Source: Lachnospiraceae bacterium (GTDB lineage Bacteria > Bacillota > Clostridia > Lachnospirales > Lachnospiraceae). Taken from it: a DNA stretch of 61,249 bases. The position numbers were made by a program, and so were the translations under genes. The stretch is from contig JAFUZJ010000051.1 of the NCBI GenBank assembly GCA_017476665.1, positions 1 to 61,249 on the forward strand, given 5' to 3'. How positions within the stretch are numbered: the first letter of the stretch is position 1; each line of letters begins with the position of its first letter. Positions 1 to 8,271 of the stretch are shown here, piece after piece. A model generated the notes under the pieces. The model was not told the origin of the DNA. It did not search any database and saw only the letters and a list, made by a program, of their open reading frames with translations.

Positions 1-231
1 CGAAGGAAATCCATGGTCATGAAGCAAATCCTGCAAGGTCTCTCTTTCACCGGGACGTGTAAGTGCAGCATCTGCAGCGTATATCCATTTCACGCATAAT
101 TCCAGAGCCCTGCGGGATGCTACTGCACTGATAGCCGGCGATACAGATAATACATTCTCTGCTTCCATACATGGTGTAGCAAAAAGTTCAAATTCTGTTT
201 TGTTTTCTAGATAACCAAAATTAGTATCCAT
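1..231 (-). CDS. hsdR: Type I restriction enzyme R subunit, N-terminal part (runs off left edge)
   Basis: Seventy-seven codons are open from an ATG at 231 to the window edge. The start follows AGGGG at eight bases. The residues (NFGYLENKTEFELFA, then SRRALELCVKWIY) match the helical DUF4145-like N-terminus found on HsdR subunits of the EcoKI type, which precedes the nuclease and helicase domains. Known family role: ATP-driven translocation and cleavage of DNA lacking the methyl mark set by HsdM/HsdS. It is last in the operon read leftward from hsdM, 27 bases after the AlbA_2 gene. The motor and nuclease motifs lie outside the window, so integrity cannot be judged. Confidence 0.85.
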   Translation of the reverse strand, partial: MDTNFGYLENKTEFELFATPCMEAENVLSVSPAISAVASRRALELCVKWIYAADAALTRPGERETLQDLLHDHGFPS

Positions 232-258
232 TTTATTTTCCCCTAATGAAACAGTTGA

Positions 259-1074
259 TTACCGCAAATCAAGAGTCTTCTCTATCTTCTTCTTTTTCAT
301 TTGAATCATTTTTGAAATAAACTCCTCATAACTTTCGTCAGGATATAATGGATTCTTTTCAGTTTCATATTTAGGCCAGATGCTACTTGTTATGCTGGTC
401 AGCGGCTTAAATACCTCCAACAAAGTTAATCGAGAGGCATCCGTCATCTTAGAAACAGAGGGACTAATATGCTCATATAATTCTTTCAATTGCGATAAAT
501 GTTCTTTTAAATCCAAAGGCTGTCCAGTTATTGGATATATATCTTTCATTCTCCTATCTAAAATCTTAACCAATTCCTCCTCGCAAACAATTTCATCTGA
601 AGTACCACGTCTAATATATATTGTTGCTGCCTTGATGTTTTCACCCTCTTTTCGTGAAATGAAAGGCAAAAATTCGGGAGTATCTTCTATCACAAGTATT
701 TGAAACTTCTTCCCTATTAATTCTGCATACTCAGATGCCTGGTAATCAAAATCATATATTTCATATTTTAAATTAGGCGATACATATTTTTTTATCCACG
801 ACTCAACCTTTTCTTTCCCCATAAATTCAGGCAACCCTTTACAGATAAATGATTTATCGTCATTCTCATGTACTCCAAAGACAACTACACCTCCACCATA
901 ATTAGCAAGGGCAAGCATAATCTTAGCAAGTTTATCCTTTTCAATCCATTCTTGCTTAAAATCAATAGGGTTATGTTCGCCAGTTTGACCTCTTATAAAC
1001 TCACGAAAATTTTCAAGTGTAGGCTGTTGTAATAAATTATACATTAAATCTTTCATTTGTTTTGGATATTCCAT
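259..1074 (-). CDS. AlbA_2 / Schlafen-type ATP-binding domain protein
   Basis: 271 aa from an ATG at 1074, chosen because GGAGG (which overlaps the hsdS stop) lies eight bases upstream; a TTG at 1089 is the alternative. Residues near 35-60 (HNPIDFKQEWI, then LANYGGGVVVFGV) are the signature of the AlbA_2 domain, formerly divergent AAA_4, which is shared with Schlafen proteins. The C-terminal 90 residues are charged and unassigned. It begins four bases after hsdS and ends 27 bases before hsdR, so it is embedded in the restriction operon. AlbA_2 proteins occur in defence loci, some as RNA- or nucleotide-binding effectors. A defence accessory role is inferred from position; no catalytic residue can be named. 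Confidence 0.8.
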   Translation of the reverse strand: MEYPKQMKDLMYNLLQQPTLENFREFIRGQTGEHNPIDFKQEWIEKDKLAKIMLALANYGGGVVVFGVHENDDKSFICKGLPEFMGKEKVESWIKKYVSPNLKYEIYDFDYQASEYAELIGKKFQILVIEDTPEFLPFISRKEGENIKAATIYIRRGTSDEIVCEEELVKILDRRMKDIYPITGQPLDLKEHLSQLKELYEHISPSVSKMTDASRLTLLEVFKPLTSITSSIWPKYETEKNPLYPDESYEEFISKMIQMKKKKIEKTLDLR

Positions 1075-1078
1075 TTTA

Positions 1079-2260
1079 TCATCCTCCAAAATATTTTTGC
1101 ATCAATGAGTCCATTAGATATTGTACTTTATCAATTTCTTTTTGCACTTCAACTTTTGATTTGTCGACTTGTTTGACAAACTCTACATACTCGTCTTGAA
1201 GTTCTCTATTAGGGACAATAATTTGCACTGATCGCGCATCATCCTTTGTTATCGTCTTTGTTACAGCTCCGCGTACATATTGCTGAATCTCTGCTTGTCC
1301 ATACTCGGATACTAATTGTTCATACAAAAATCTGACATTGATTCTGTCATCAAATCTGAACATAAATGCGTTTCTGCCAAGCGATGCTGGCATATCTATT
1401 TTAGGCATTAAGTACACTTTCCCGGCGCTTCCAATCTTATTCATGATTATTTCACCACCATATATCTTTGACTTGGACAAAAGTTCATAAGCCTTCTCAT
1501 CGATATACTTTATTGATGACATATCGCCAGATTCCAGATCTGTTGTTCGGACCATCCATGCATAGTTCGGCTCATCATACATAGTCACGCCACTATCAAG
1601 CGTTTTATAACTACCGTTAGAACTAAAATCTGTGAGTAACGTCATATATTCCCCCATTGGCGCTTTGGTGAACTCCTTTTCATTCGTTTTTGGATCCCCA
1701 AACATCTCGACAAATCGAGCTTTGATGAGGTCATCAAACTTGCATAATTCTTCGTTTCGTCCCTCAAGAATTGTTGATACTTTATCTAATAGTTCAACAA
1801 TCTCTTTCTGTTTTTTAAGCGAACAAACCTCTATTTCAACCTTCGACAATGTTGCCTTATTTAAGGTTTTTCCCATAACAGCTTTATTAATCCCCTCATC
1901 CCAGTCCTTATATTTAAACATGTAATAAATATACTCTGGCATAAGCTCCACAACATGTTTATCATGAAAAGCCATAATAGCCTCGTTTGAATACATATTC
2001 TCAGATGTTATTGCCGTTTTTCCAATCGAGAGCTTAAAGCTCATTACAACCGTATTAGCTGGAATAATCTTTATTCTGCTTTCTTCAATTGCGGAGTCTG
2101 ATAAGTATTCTTTTGTATCAAGAATATACTTTCCTGCCTGAGAAAGATCGCCAATAGAAATCCACTTGTTATCACAAGTGTTCCAATACTCTGAGTTATT
2201 TCTTGAAGGAGTCTTTCCCATCTGTAAATCAAATATGTCTTCTAGTTTATATTTCGCCAT
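1079..2260 (-). CDS. hsdS: Type I restriction-modification specificity subunit
   Basis: 393 aa with the two-target-recognition-domain layout of HsdS. TRD1 starts at the N-terminus (LEDIFDLQMGKTPSR). A conserved helix follows near 150-190 (QKEIVELLDKVSTILEGR), then TRD2 (about 205-350) and a second helix near the C-terminus (DKVQYLMDSLMQKYFG). Each TRD reads one half of a bipartite site and the helices set the spacing and bind HsdM. The gene ends four bases before the AlbA_2 start, and its last codons contain that gene's ribosome site. Length is normal. I saw no inverted repeats or second hsdS that would suggest recombinational switching. Confidence 0.93.
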   Translation of the reverse strand: MAKYKLEDIFDLQMGKTPSRNNSEYWNTCDNKWISIGDLSQAGKYILDTKEYLSDSAIEESRIKIIPANTVVMSFKLSIGKTAITSENMYSNEAIMAFHDKHVVELMPEYIYYMFKYKDWDEGINKAVMGKTLNKATLSKVEIEVCSLKKQKEIVELLDKVSTILEGRNEELCKFDDLIKARFVEMFGDPKTNEKEFTKAPMGEYMTLLTDFSSNGSYKTLDSGVTMYDEPNYAWMVRTTDLESGDMSSIKYIDEKAYELLSKSKIYGGEIIMNKIGSAGKVYLMPKIDMPASLGRNAFMFRFDDRINVRFLYEQLVSEYGQAEIQQYVRGAVTKTITKDDARSVQIIVPNRELQDEYVEFVKQVDKSKVEVQKEIDKVQYLMDSLMQKYFGG

Positions 2261-2329
2261 ATATCATCCCCACAAATCTATGTTTAACAATACTTTTTTT
2301 AACATAAACTTCTTTTCATAAAAACTCTT

Positions 2330-3181
2330 TTAATGCAAAAAAGAAATAAAGGCTTCAATATATTGAATAAGCGATGCCCAATCCGCACTTGTAATTGCAT
2401 TTGCTGCTGTGCTCGCTACAATATTTACAGGTAATTGCCCAACAAAACTTTTGATTCCGTTTAAAGCCTTCTGCAAACGATTTTTCTTGGGATTATCAGA
2501 TACAATCTGCTCTTGTATAGATTCCAAATCATCTCTGACATTATCTAACATTTCTTTATTAATCTCGTTAAATGTGTCCAATGAATTAATGATCTTTTCA
2601 AGCAATCCCATCAATTCAGCAGAATGCTCATTATTTGTCGTGTATGTGGTTATGATTCCACCTCCCTGCTGATTTGCATTACCATGAAGATTTTGAATAT
2701 TTTGGACAAATGTATTTCCAGATTCTTCTCGGCGATTTCCATCCATAATCATCATCTCTATTGATACTTTATCATTGATATAATCGATCAAAGGCTTAAA
2801 GCTTTTTTCAAGTAAATAACGAATCATATCATTAAAGCTATTGCTACCACAATTAAACTGCAATGCCAAGTTAAAAACGCTTTCATTTTCTGAAGTAACT
2901 ATATATGTCATAAAATCATACATCGCTTTAATATGACATTTCTCTTCTCTAGGGATTTCAATTGATGACCATTCAGCATGCCGAATAATAAAACATTTTT
3001 TATAATCATAATCAACGCTATCTATTGTCTTATGAATAATATCTGCAATAAATGAATTATTGTTAATATATTCGTAAAATCTATCAAGATTAACGTCAAC
3101 ATTGTCGCGATCACTAGTTAATAAATTGCTAGAAAGTCTTCGAAACTCAAGGCTTATTCTTCTAATATCTGTATAATTCAT
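2330..3181 (-). CDS. Unknown protein with amphipathic C-terminus, coupled to zinc-ribbon partner
   Basis: 283 aa from the ATG at 3181, which overlaps the TGA of the upstream zinc-ribbon gene as ATGA. A longer reading from 3229 would begin inside that gene. The first 160 residues are mixed alpha/beta (starts MNYTDIRRISLEFRRLSSNLL). Next comes a polar glycine/asparagine-rich linker near 175-200, a coiled segment (about 205-240), and an alanine-rich amphipathic helical tail. I do not recognise the family. The architecture (sensor-like body, linker, short helical tail able to touch membrane) and the position between hsdM and hsdS suggest a defence accessory; this is inference only. Confidence 0.7.
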   Translation of the reverse strand: MNYTDIRRISLEFRRLSSNLLTSDRDNVDVNLDRFYEYINNNSFIADIIHKTIDSVDYDYKKCFIIRHAEWSSIEIPREEKCHIKAMYDFMTYIVTSENESVFNLALQFNCGSNSFNDMIRYLLEKSFKPLIDYINDKVSIEMMIMDGNRREESGNTFVQNIQNLHGNANQQGGGIITTYTTNNEHSAELMGLLEKIINSLDTFNEINKEMLDNVRDDLESIQEQIVSDNPKKNRLQKALNGIKSFVGQLPVNIVASTAANAITSADWASLIQYIEAFISFLH

Positions 3182-3630
3182 ATATCTACCCCACAATATG
3201 GACAAAAAATTTTTGCTGCTCTTGAACAATAAAGAACCTTTACATGATGTTCACAATGGTAACAGCCGAACTCAACTTCTGAAGTATCTCTATCTTTTAA
3301 TTCCTTTATCGTAGCTTTTCTCAAAGGCTTAAATTTCATTTTTATAATGCTCTTGGACTTGTTTACAGAATGCGCCATTGTATTTAACGAGCCGTTCAAT
3401 TTCTCAATCATGTGATTGTATGCAATAGCCTTAGCTTGCTCAATTACCTCTTGGGCAAGAAACTGATTACGTTCGGTTGTCAAGCCGCAATATGGACAAA
3501 ACAAATCTTCAAAAGGCTGCTCCTCGTCTTGATATTCGCTAGCTTTAAGCTTAAATTCCGAATTACAAAATGGACATTCAAACGTAACATATCCTTCACT
3601 ATCGCCTTGTATTGTAATTTGAAATTCCAT
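3178..3630 (-). CDS. Double zinc-ribbon protein in restriction operon
   Basis: 150 aa from an ATG at 3630, preceded by AAGGG at seven bases; a longer start at 3663 lacks a site. Two CxxC pairs near residues 20-50 (CPFCNS and CPYCGLT) and two more at the C-terminus (CYHCEHH and CPYCGVD) indicate two zinc ribbons separated by a helical stretch. The gene is 63 bases after hsdM and overlaps the next gene by four bases, so the two products are probably made in step. Function unknown. Zinc ribbons here could bind nucleic acid or the partner protein. Confidence 0.75.
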   Translation of the reverse strand: MEFQITIQGDSEGYVTFECPFCNSEFKLKASEYQDEEQPFEDLFCPYCGLTTERNQFLAQEVIEQAKAIAYNHMIEKLNGSLNTMAHSVNKSKSIIKMKFKPLRKATIKELKDRDTSEVEFGCYHCEHHVKVLYCSRAAKIFCPYCGVDI

Positions 3631-3693
3631 TGCTTTTCCCTTCTCTAAAATCAAAAACATCATCCTGAAACTATTTAATTATTTATATCTATC

Positions 3694-5160
3694 TTATAAC
3701 CCAAGAAGGTTTTTTAATTCCGCCGTTTCCTGAGTGATTCTTGCATTCAACTCTTCAATATCCTTAATAATCTCACTTGTCGGCGGGTATTCCACAGCAA
3801 CATATTCCGTCTGTTTATACTTATTGATAGAAAGATCAAATCCATTTTCCTTAATTTCCTGCACAGGCACAAAAAAGCTCTGTTCTGTACGTTTTCTTTG
3901 GCTCTCCTGCTCCCTATGATGAAACCGTTCTATAATATCCGGAATATCATTCTCTGATACCGGCACTCTTTTATCATCAAGCGAATAGCCATCTGCCCGC
4001 ATATCATAGAACCATACTTTTTCAGCCCCAACTCCATCTGTCTTTGTAAAAATAAGGATTGCCGTTGACACACCCGCATACGGCTTAAATACACCTGATG
4101 GCATGGAGATAACCGCCTCCAGACACTGATTCTCCACAAGTTTTTGTCTTAATGCCTGGTGCGCCTTTGAAGAACCGAAAAGAACTCCATCCGGTACAAT
4201 ACATGCGCAACGTCCGCCTACATGCAACAGCCTGATCAACAACGCCACAAACAAAAGCTCTGTTTTCTTCGTATTCGTAACCGATAAAAGTGTCGGACTA
4301 ACATTTTCCTGATTGATTGTCCCCTTGAACGGCGGATTGGCAAGACACAAATCATATACATCATGTGTCACAAAATCCTTAGAAACACTATCCTGTTTCA
4401 TCAGCATAGGATTTTTTACAGAATGCAGCATCAGATTCATACAGGACAACCGGCACATTGTCTCATCTGTATCATATCCAGTAAACATTGTAGAATCAAA
4501 AGCATCCCACTGCTCTGTTGTCATCTGCTTTTCATAGTGTTCCCGAATATACTCTGCCGAAGAAATCAAGAACCCCGCTGTACCGCAAGCCGGATCGCAG
4601 ATTCGCATATCCGCCGTAGGCGCCATGAGTGCCACCATCATATCCCGAATATGCTTAGGAGTGCGAAATGCTCCAAGCCTGCCTGCCGAATTCAGCTTAC
4701 CCAACATATATTCGTAGAGATCGCCTTGCATATCCAAGCCTTTGATATCATTTTGAAACAATTCTTCCAGACCCTGAACTACCTTTTTCAGTGCAAGCGG
4801 TTCATTAATCTTAAAAGTTGCCTCTGACAAATATTTAGAGAAAGCTGACTCTTTATCTGAATTCAAATTTTTCATAAAGGGAAACACTTTTTCCGTGAAA
4901 TGCTTATGAAGCGTCTTCGCCTCCAATCCAATAAAATTGCGCCACCGCAAGAGTTGTTCTTCATCGGATACGCCAAAAATATGCGGTTGCGTATCACCTA
5001 ACAATTCCGCACTTTCGATTTCCGCCTCCGCCTCATCAAGTTGCCTTGCGAACATAAGATAAGTCAACTGTTCAATGACACTATCCGGCTGCGACACGCC
5101 ACCGGCAATCACATCAAGCCATATCTGTTCTATTTTGTTTTTTGCGCTTACCTGGAGCAT
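3694..5160 (-). CDS. hsdM: Type I restriction-modification DNA methyltransferase subunit
   Basis: 488 aa, normal for HsdM. It has a helical N-terminal HsdM_N domain (about 8-130), then an N6-adenine methyltransferase domain with the SAM-binding motif DPACGTAGFL near 185 and the catalytic NPPF motif near 283. It methylates adenine in the sequence read by HsdS and forms the M2S core to which HsdR binds. The start at 5160 follows AAGGAG at seven bases. It is the first gene of the leftward hsd operon, and a good sigma-70-type promoter lies 60-90 bases upstream. Confidence 0.95.
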   Translation of the reverse strand: MLQVSAKNKIEQIWLDVIAGGVSQPDSVIEQLTYLMFARQLDEAEAEIESAELLGDTQPHIFGVSDEEQLLRWRNFIGLEAKTLHKHFTEKVFPFMKNLNSDKESAFSKYLSEATFKINEPLALKKVVQGLEELFQNDIKGLDMQGDLYEYMLGKLNSAGRLGAFRTPKHIRDMMVALMAPTADMRICDPACGTAGFLISSAEYIREHYEKQMTTEQWDAFDSTMFTGYDTDETMCRLSCMNLMLHSVKNPMLMKQDSVSKDFVTHDVYDLCLANPPFKGTINQENVSPTLLSVTNTKKTELLFVALLIRLLHVGGRCACIVPDGVLFGSSKAHQALRQKLVENQCLEAVISMPSGVFKPYAGVSTAILIFTKTDGVGAEKVWFYDMRADGYSLDDKRVPVSENDIPDIIERFHHREQESQRKRTEQSFFVPVQEIKENGFDLSINKYKQTEYVAVEYPPTSEIIKDIEELNARITQETAELKNLLGL

Positions 5161-5219
5161 AAGTTTTCTCCTTCGTTATTGTATCATTTCATTTTATTTC
5201 TAATACTGTGCTTGTCCAT

Positions 5220-5248
5220 ATTATATCATTTATAAAGCGTTTTTGAAA
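5220..5248 (-). promoter_or_regulatory. Promoter of the hsd operon
   Basis: On the minus strand a TATAAT box (5220-5225) is preceded by TTTCAA (5243-5248) with an exact 17-base spacer. The predicted start falls about 50 bases before the hsdM ATG. No other good promoter was found before hsdM. Confidence 0.7.
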
Positions 5249-5468
5249 GGCGATAATTAAACATCATATGTGTAGTGCAAATCAATTAATATATATTACA
5301 ATTCAATTACCTTGAATTACTTTGCATAATACAAGTCTCAATAATTCTATCTTGCCATATGCCCTGTCCATTATTATTCTCTGAAATTATTCATCTTCAC
5401 ATTTGGCAAATTATTTCTAACCCTTCACAATCTTCTTTTGAAATCATATATGATTAAATATTCCTTTC
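5249..5468. other. AT-rich intergenic stretch with one palindrome
   Basis: This non-coding gap lies between the broken rloB and the hsd promoter. A perfect 7-bp inverted repeat, AATTCAA at 5300-5306 and TTGAATT at 5312-5318, lies about 50 bases upstream of the hsd -35 box and could be an operator. Nothing else recognisable. Confidence 0.4.
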
Positions 5469-6130
5469 TTAATTAATTTTTCGAAGACTTTTTCCTTTAA
5501 TCTCCCCCACCAACTCATGCACCGTCGTACACGGACACATCTCTGTAGGCTTTGTCTTACCTTCTCTAATGCACTGTTCCAATTTCTGTTGTGCTATCTG
5601 TATTGCCTGTTCTTCATTTCCAACTCTGCAAAGTTTCTCATACATATGCTCATCAGACTTGGAATATTTCTGCCCCGTCTTATTCTCAAACACTAGTCCA
5701 AAATCCGAACACATGTCCACGAATCCATAATTACCGGCATTGAACCCAGATAGGCATACATCCATATTTCAAAGCATGGATTAGACCAGCCCACCTGTAT
5801 TCCCTTCTCCTCCGCTTCCTCGATAATCTCATTAAACTCCTGCACTTGATCTCTGTCGAATACAATCCATGGAATACGATACTGTGCCTCGTAAGCTGTA
5901 TATTCCAAACATTTATCAATCATGGCGCGTGTCTTTGTCTCTATAACCTTGATAACAAGTTTATTTCTCACACCCTCAGGAAGTGCCCTATGCAACCCAT
6001 TGAAAAAGCAACGCTCTGTAGCCTCTGTATCGGTAACAATCAAGTAATATCCTAATTCCGGCACTTTGAATTGCTGCCTCTGTTCACGCGTTTTTCGATT
6101 ACCTGTTCTGTCCTTTTTTGCCATGCTCAT
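5469..6130 (-). pseudogene. RloB-family nuclease-like gene split by a frameshift
   Basis: Two overlapping frames make one RloB-like protein of about 220 residues. The first (from 6130) carries the N-terminal part with DTEATE and SNPCFEIWMYAYLG, then runs into a stop at 5693. The second frame continues with SDFGLVFENKTGQKYSKSD to 5469. The frame changes near 5710. RloB proteins belong to the AbiLii/RloB group, thought to be Toprim-like nucleases driven by an AAA partner. The start overlaps the ATPase stop as ATGA. The break could be a real inactivation, a sequencing error or a programmed shift; I see no classic slippery run at the junction. Confidence 0.75.
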
Positions 6131-7389
6131 TCCTCCTTAAAAACATCAATACTCTTTAAGGCAGGAATCGCCCCATACTTTCCTATCAGATAATTTTTCT
6201 CATAGCTTTCATCTTTTCGAATCCGTGAACCTTCCTCATCCACAAAGTCAGCCAACGAGTACAAAGTAGAAACCCCGTTCTCATCTTTTTCCACAAACCA
6301 GATTTCATCACGGCGCAGCAACTGGTTCGACAACTGCCATGTGTCATGAGTTGTAAATACAAGCTGAGCATGATTGGTATTGATTTTTGGATTTAAGAAT
6401 GTGAGCAGGAAATTTCTTACAAGCAACGGATGCAGCCGCGCATTCAATTCATCGATGAAGAATACGCTCCCCTTCTCCAACACCTCCTGCAATTCTGGAT
6501 ATAACGCAAACATTTTCAAGGTTCCGGCAGACTCCAATCCCAAAGGAATTTCTGCCATTTCATCGGAATCAATCATCTTATGGAGTGCATTGATTTTGTA
6601 TCTTTCCTCCTTGGACTCGCCATCCTCTGGAACCTTCTCTATCCTAAAATCCTTGATATGCTCATCAAAGGACGCAAAATACTCCACCACTTTCTGCTGA
6701 ACATCCTTATGGTCCACAAATCCTTTCGGCAATCTTCGCGACATAAAGTAATTTGTAACCGGATTTCCGAAATCAGCAAACTCATTGGCAAGGAACCAAT
6801 CTCGGATTTCCTTACACTTTCCAATCTTCAATTTCGCCCCCAAAGAGATGATCAACACTTGTCTCTCCAAAGCAACCAGAATATTGTCCCTGCTGCTTTT
6901 CGGGAATCCCGAAAGATCAAGTTCAGTATCAGATGCATTACGATAGAATACAGTACTGTATTTTCTCGCAGTCTTTGCTTTAGAATTAAGCCACTCTTCC
7001 GTTACGCCTTCCTTATTGACGCAGAAACCATAATTATATGTCCTTTCAGACTTATCTTCGTTCAGCGTAAAGTACACCTCAAAGCTGGATTCAGCCTTGG
7101 CAGATGTGGAATCGAACAAGAACGGCGTAGGTCGGAATCCCTCAAACTCTTCCTCCTCATCTCCGTACTTGAAAGAGTCCGCAACATAATTGGACATATA
7201 TTCAAAAGCATTGTATATATTGGACTTGCCGCTTGCATTTGCACCATAAATAGCCGCAACCGGTAAGATCTTTTCACTGCCAACAGATACCACCCTGTCC
7301 GAAAACTCCGTCATCTTCGCCGCAGACAGATCCAAAGTAGCCTCTTCCCTGAATGATTTGAAATTCTTAAAATTAAATTGAATTAGCAT
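6127..7389 (-). CDS. AAA_15/21 (RloA/AbiLi-like) ATPase, copy 1
   Basis: 420 aa. Walker A is GANASGKS near residue 45 in the long split form typical of SMC/OLD-like AAA_15 ATPases. Walker B is FFIDELNARLHP near 310 and the sensor-type histidine is in TTHD near 348. In the AbiL, PARIS and RloAB defence systems such ATPases sense phage and hold a Toprim or RloB effector in check. Its translationally coupled partner is the frameshifted RloB, so this copy may be left without an effector. Start at 7389 with AGGTGAGGT upstream and a clear promoter. Confidence 0.88.
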   Translation of the reverse strand: MLIQFNFKNFKSFREEATLDLSAAKMTEFSDRVVSVGSEKILPVAAIYGANASGKSNIYNAFEYMSNYVADSFKYGDEEEEFEGFRPTPFLFDSTSAKAESSFEVYFTLNEDKSERTYNYGFCVNKEGVTEEWLNSKAKTARKYSTVFYRNASDTELDLSGFPKSSRDNILVALERQVLIISLGAKLKIGKCKEIRDWFLANEFADFGNPVTNYFMSRRLPKGFVDHKDVQQKVVEYFASFDEHIKDFRIEKVPEDGESKEERYKINALHKMIDSDEMAEIPLGLESAGTLKMFALYPELQEVLEKGSVFFIDELNARLHPLLVRNFLLTFLNPKINTNHAQLVFTTHDTWQLSNQLLRRDEIWFVEKDENGVSTLYSLADFVDEEGSRIRKDESYEKNYLIGKYGAIPALKSIDVFKEE

Positions 7390-7419
7390 GATATTACCTC
7401 ACCTTATTATCTACTTTCT

Positions 7420-7447
7420 ATTATATTCATATTTTTCAAAAAATCAA
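7420..7447 (-). promoter_or_regulatory. Promoter of ATPase/RloB pair 1
   Basis: Minus-strand TATAAT at 7420-7425 and TTGATT at 7442-7447, spaced by 16 bases, sit just upstream of the ATPase start at 7389. Confidence 0.6.
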
Positions 7448-7611
7448 CATCTAAATTTGATTTTTTCTCATTTGAATGTATTTAATATGCTGTTTCTCAC
7501 TAGTCTTGTGCTATAATCCAATTTAAATACCTTACCAAAGGTGGAACGCTTTATGAGAAAGGAGAGATTTTCCCAACAGTAAATGAAACATCTCTGGAAA
7601 TATATATCATT

Positions 7612-8271
7612 TCACATTACCCCACACTCCCCCAAAATCTTCCCCACGACCTCCCACACCGCTAAAGCCGGGTTTTCTTTATAATACTGATACCCCTTAT
7701 ACTGCTGCAACACACGACCATTCTCCTTATGCTGCTCCATGATACTCTTCGCCCGCGCAACAGCCATTTTTACATCCGCAAGCTCCAACTTTGATAGACA
7801 CCTTTTGAAATTTGCTTCGTGCTTATACTCATCCATATTCTCAAAATTCTCATTATACGCTTTATTGATTGGCGCAAGATATTGTCTGCGATGCGCGTAT
7901 TCTGTACGGCAATCCATTTTATGTAAAATCATCCACAAATCAAATGTAAAATTACTATACCCAAACTTATAAGTGATCTGCTTTCTCAACTTTTTCGTTG
8001 CACTGAGCTTGTCCATTGTCTCCGTAAACTGCCTAACATGGATTAGCTCATCACTCTCATAATCAGAGAAATGCCAGACTTCCACCGCATCTGTAATATT
8101 CAAGGACTTCGCCCGTTTCACCGGATCTTTTTGTACCTGGCAATTAAAAGAAACCTTGTATTCTGCCTCATTACAATCATTGATTTTGTCTTGCAGCCAC
8201 TTCAAGTACCACAGTTCTGTCTCGCCCTCCACACTAAAATAATACTTTTGAGTACTTTTGCGTTTGCTCAC
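7612..8271 (-). CDS. RloB-like effector, intact copy 2
   Basis: 219 aa with a GTG start at 8271 overlapping the upstream ATPase stop as GTGA. The N-terminal FSVEGETELWYLKWL carries the acidic EGETE signature of RloB/Toprim-like proteins. A second conserved block is FTFDLWMILHK near 108, matching the SNPCFEIW block of copy 1. AbiLii, RloB and the DUF4435 protein AriB are regarded as related effectors; AriB is reported to cleave host tRNA when released. By analogy this may be a nuclease toxin, but neither substrate nor active site can be proved from sequence. It lies downstream of a large tRNA array, which makes tRNA an interesting possible target. Confidence 0.82.
   Translation of the reverse strand: MSKRKSTQKYYFSVEGETELWYLKWLQDKINDCNEAEYKVSFNCQVQKDPVKRAKSLNITDAVEVWHFSDYESDELIHVRQFTETMDKLSATKKLRKQITYKFGYSNFTFDLWMILHKMDCRTEYAHRRQYLAPINKAYNENFENMDEYKHEANFKRCLSKLELADVKMAVARAKSIMEQHKENGRVLQQYKGYQYYKENPALAVWEVVGKILGECGVM

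Noticed and set aside
1079-2260. Phase-variable hsdS switching
   Set aside because: No second specificity gene, recombinase or inverted repeats are present in the window.
7510-7590. Plus-strand promoter-like TGCTATAAT with a nine-codon ORF
   Set aside because: No convincing -35 box and the frame is too short; probably chance or a remnant.
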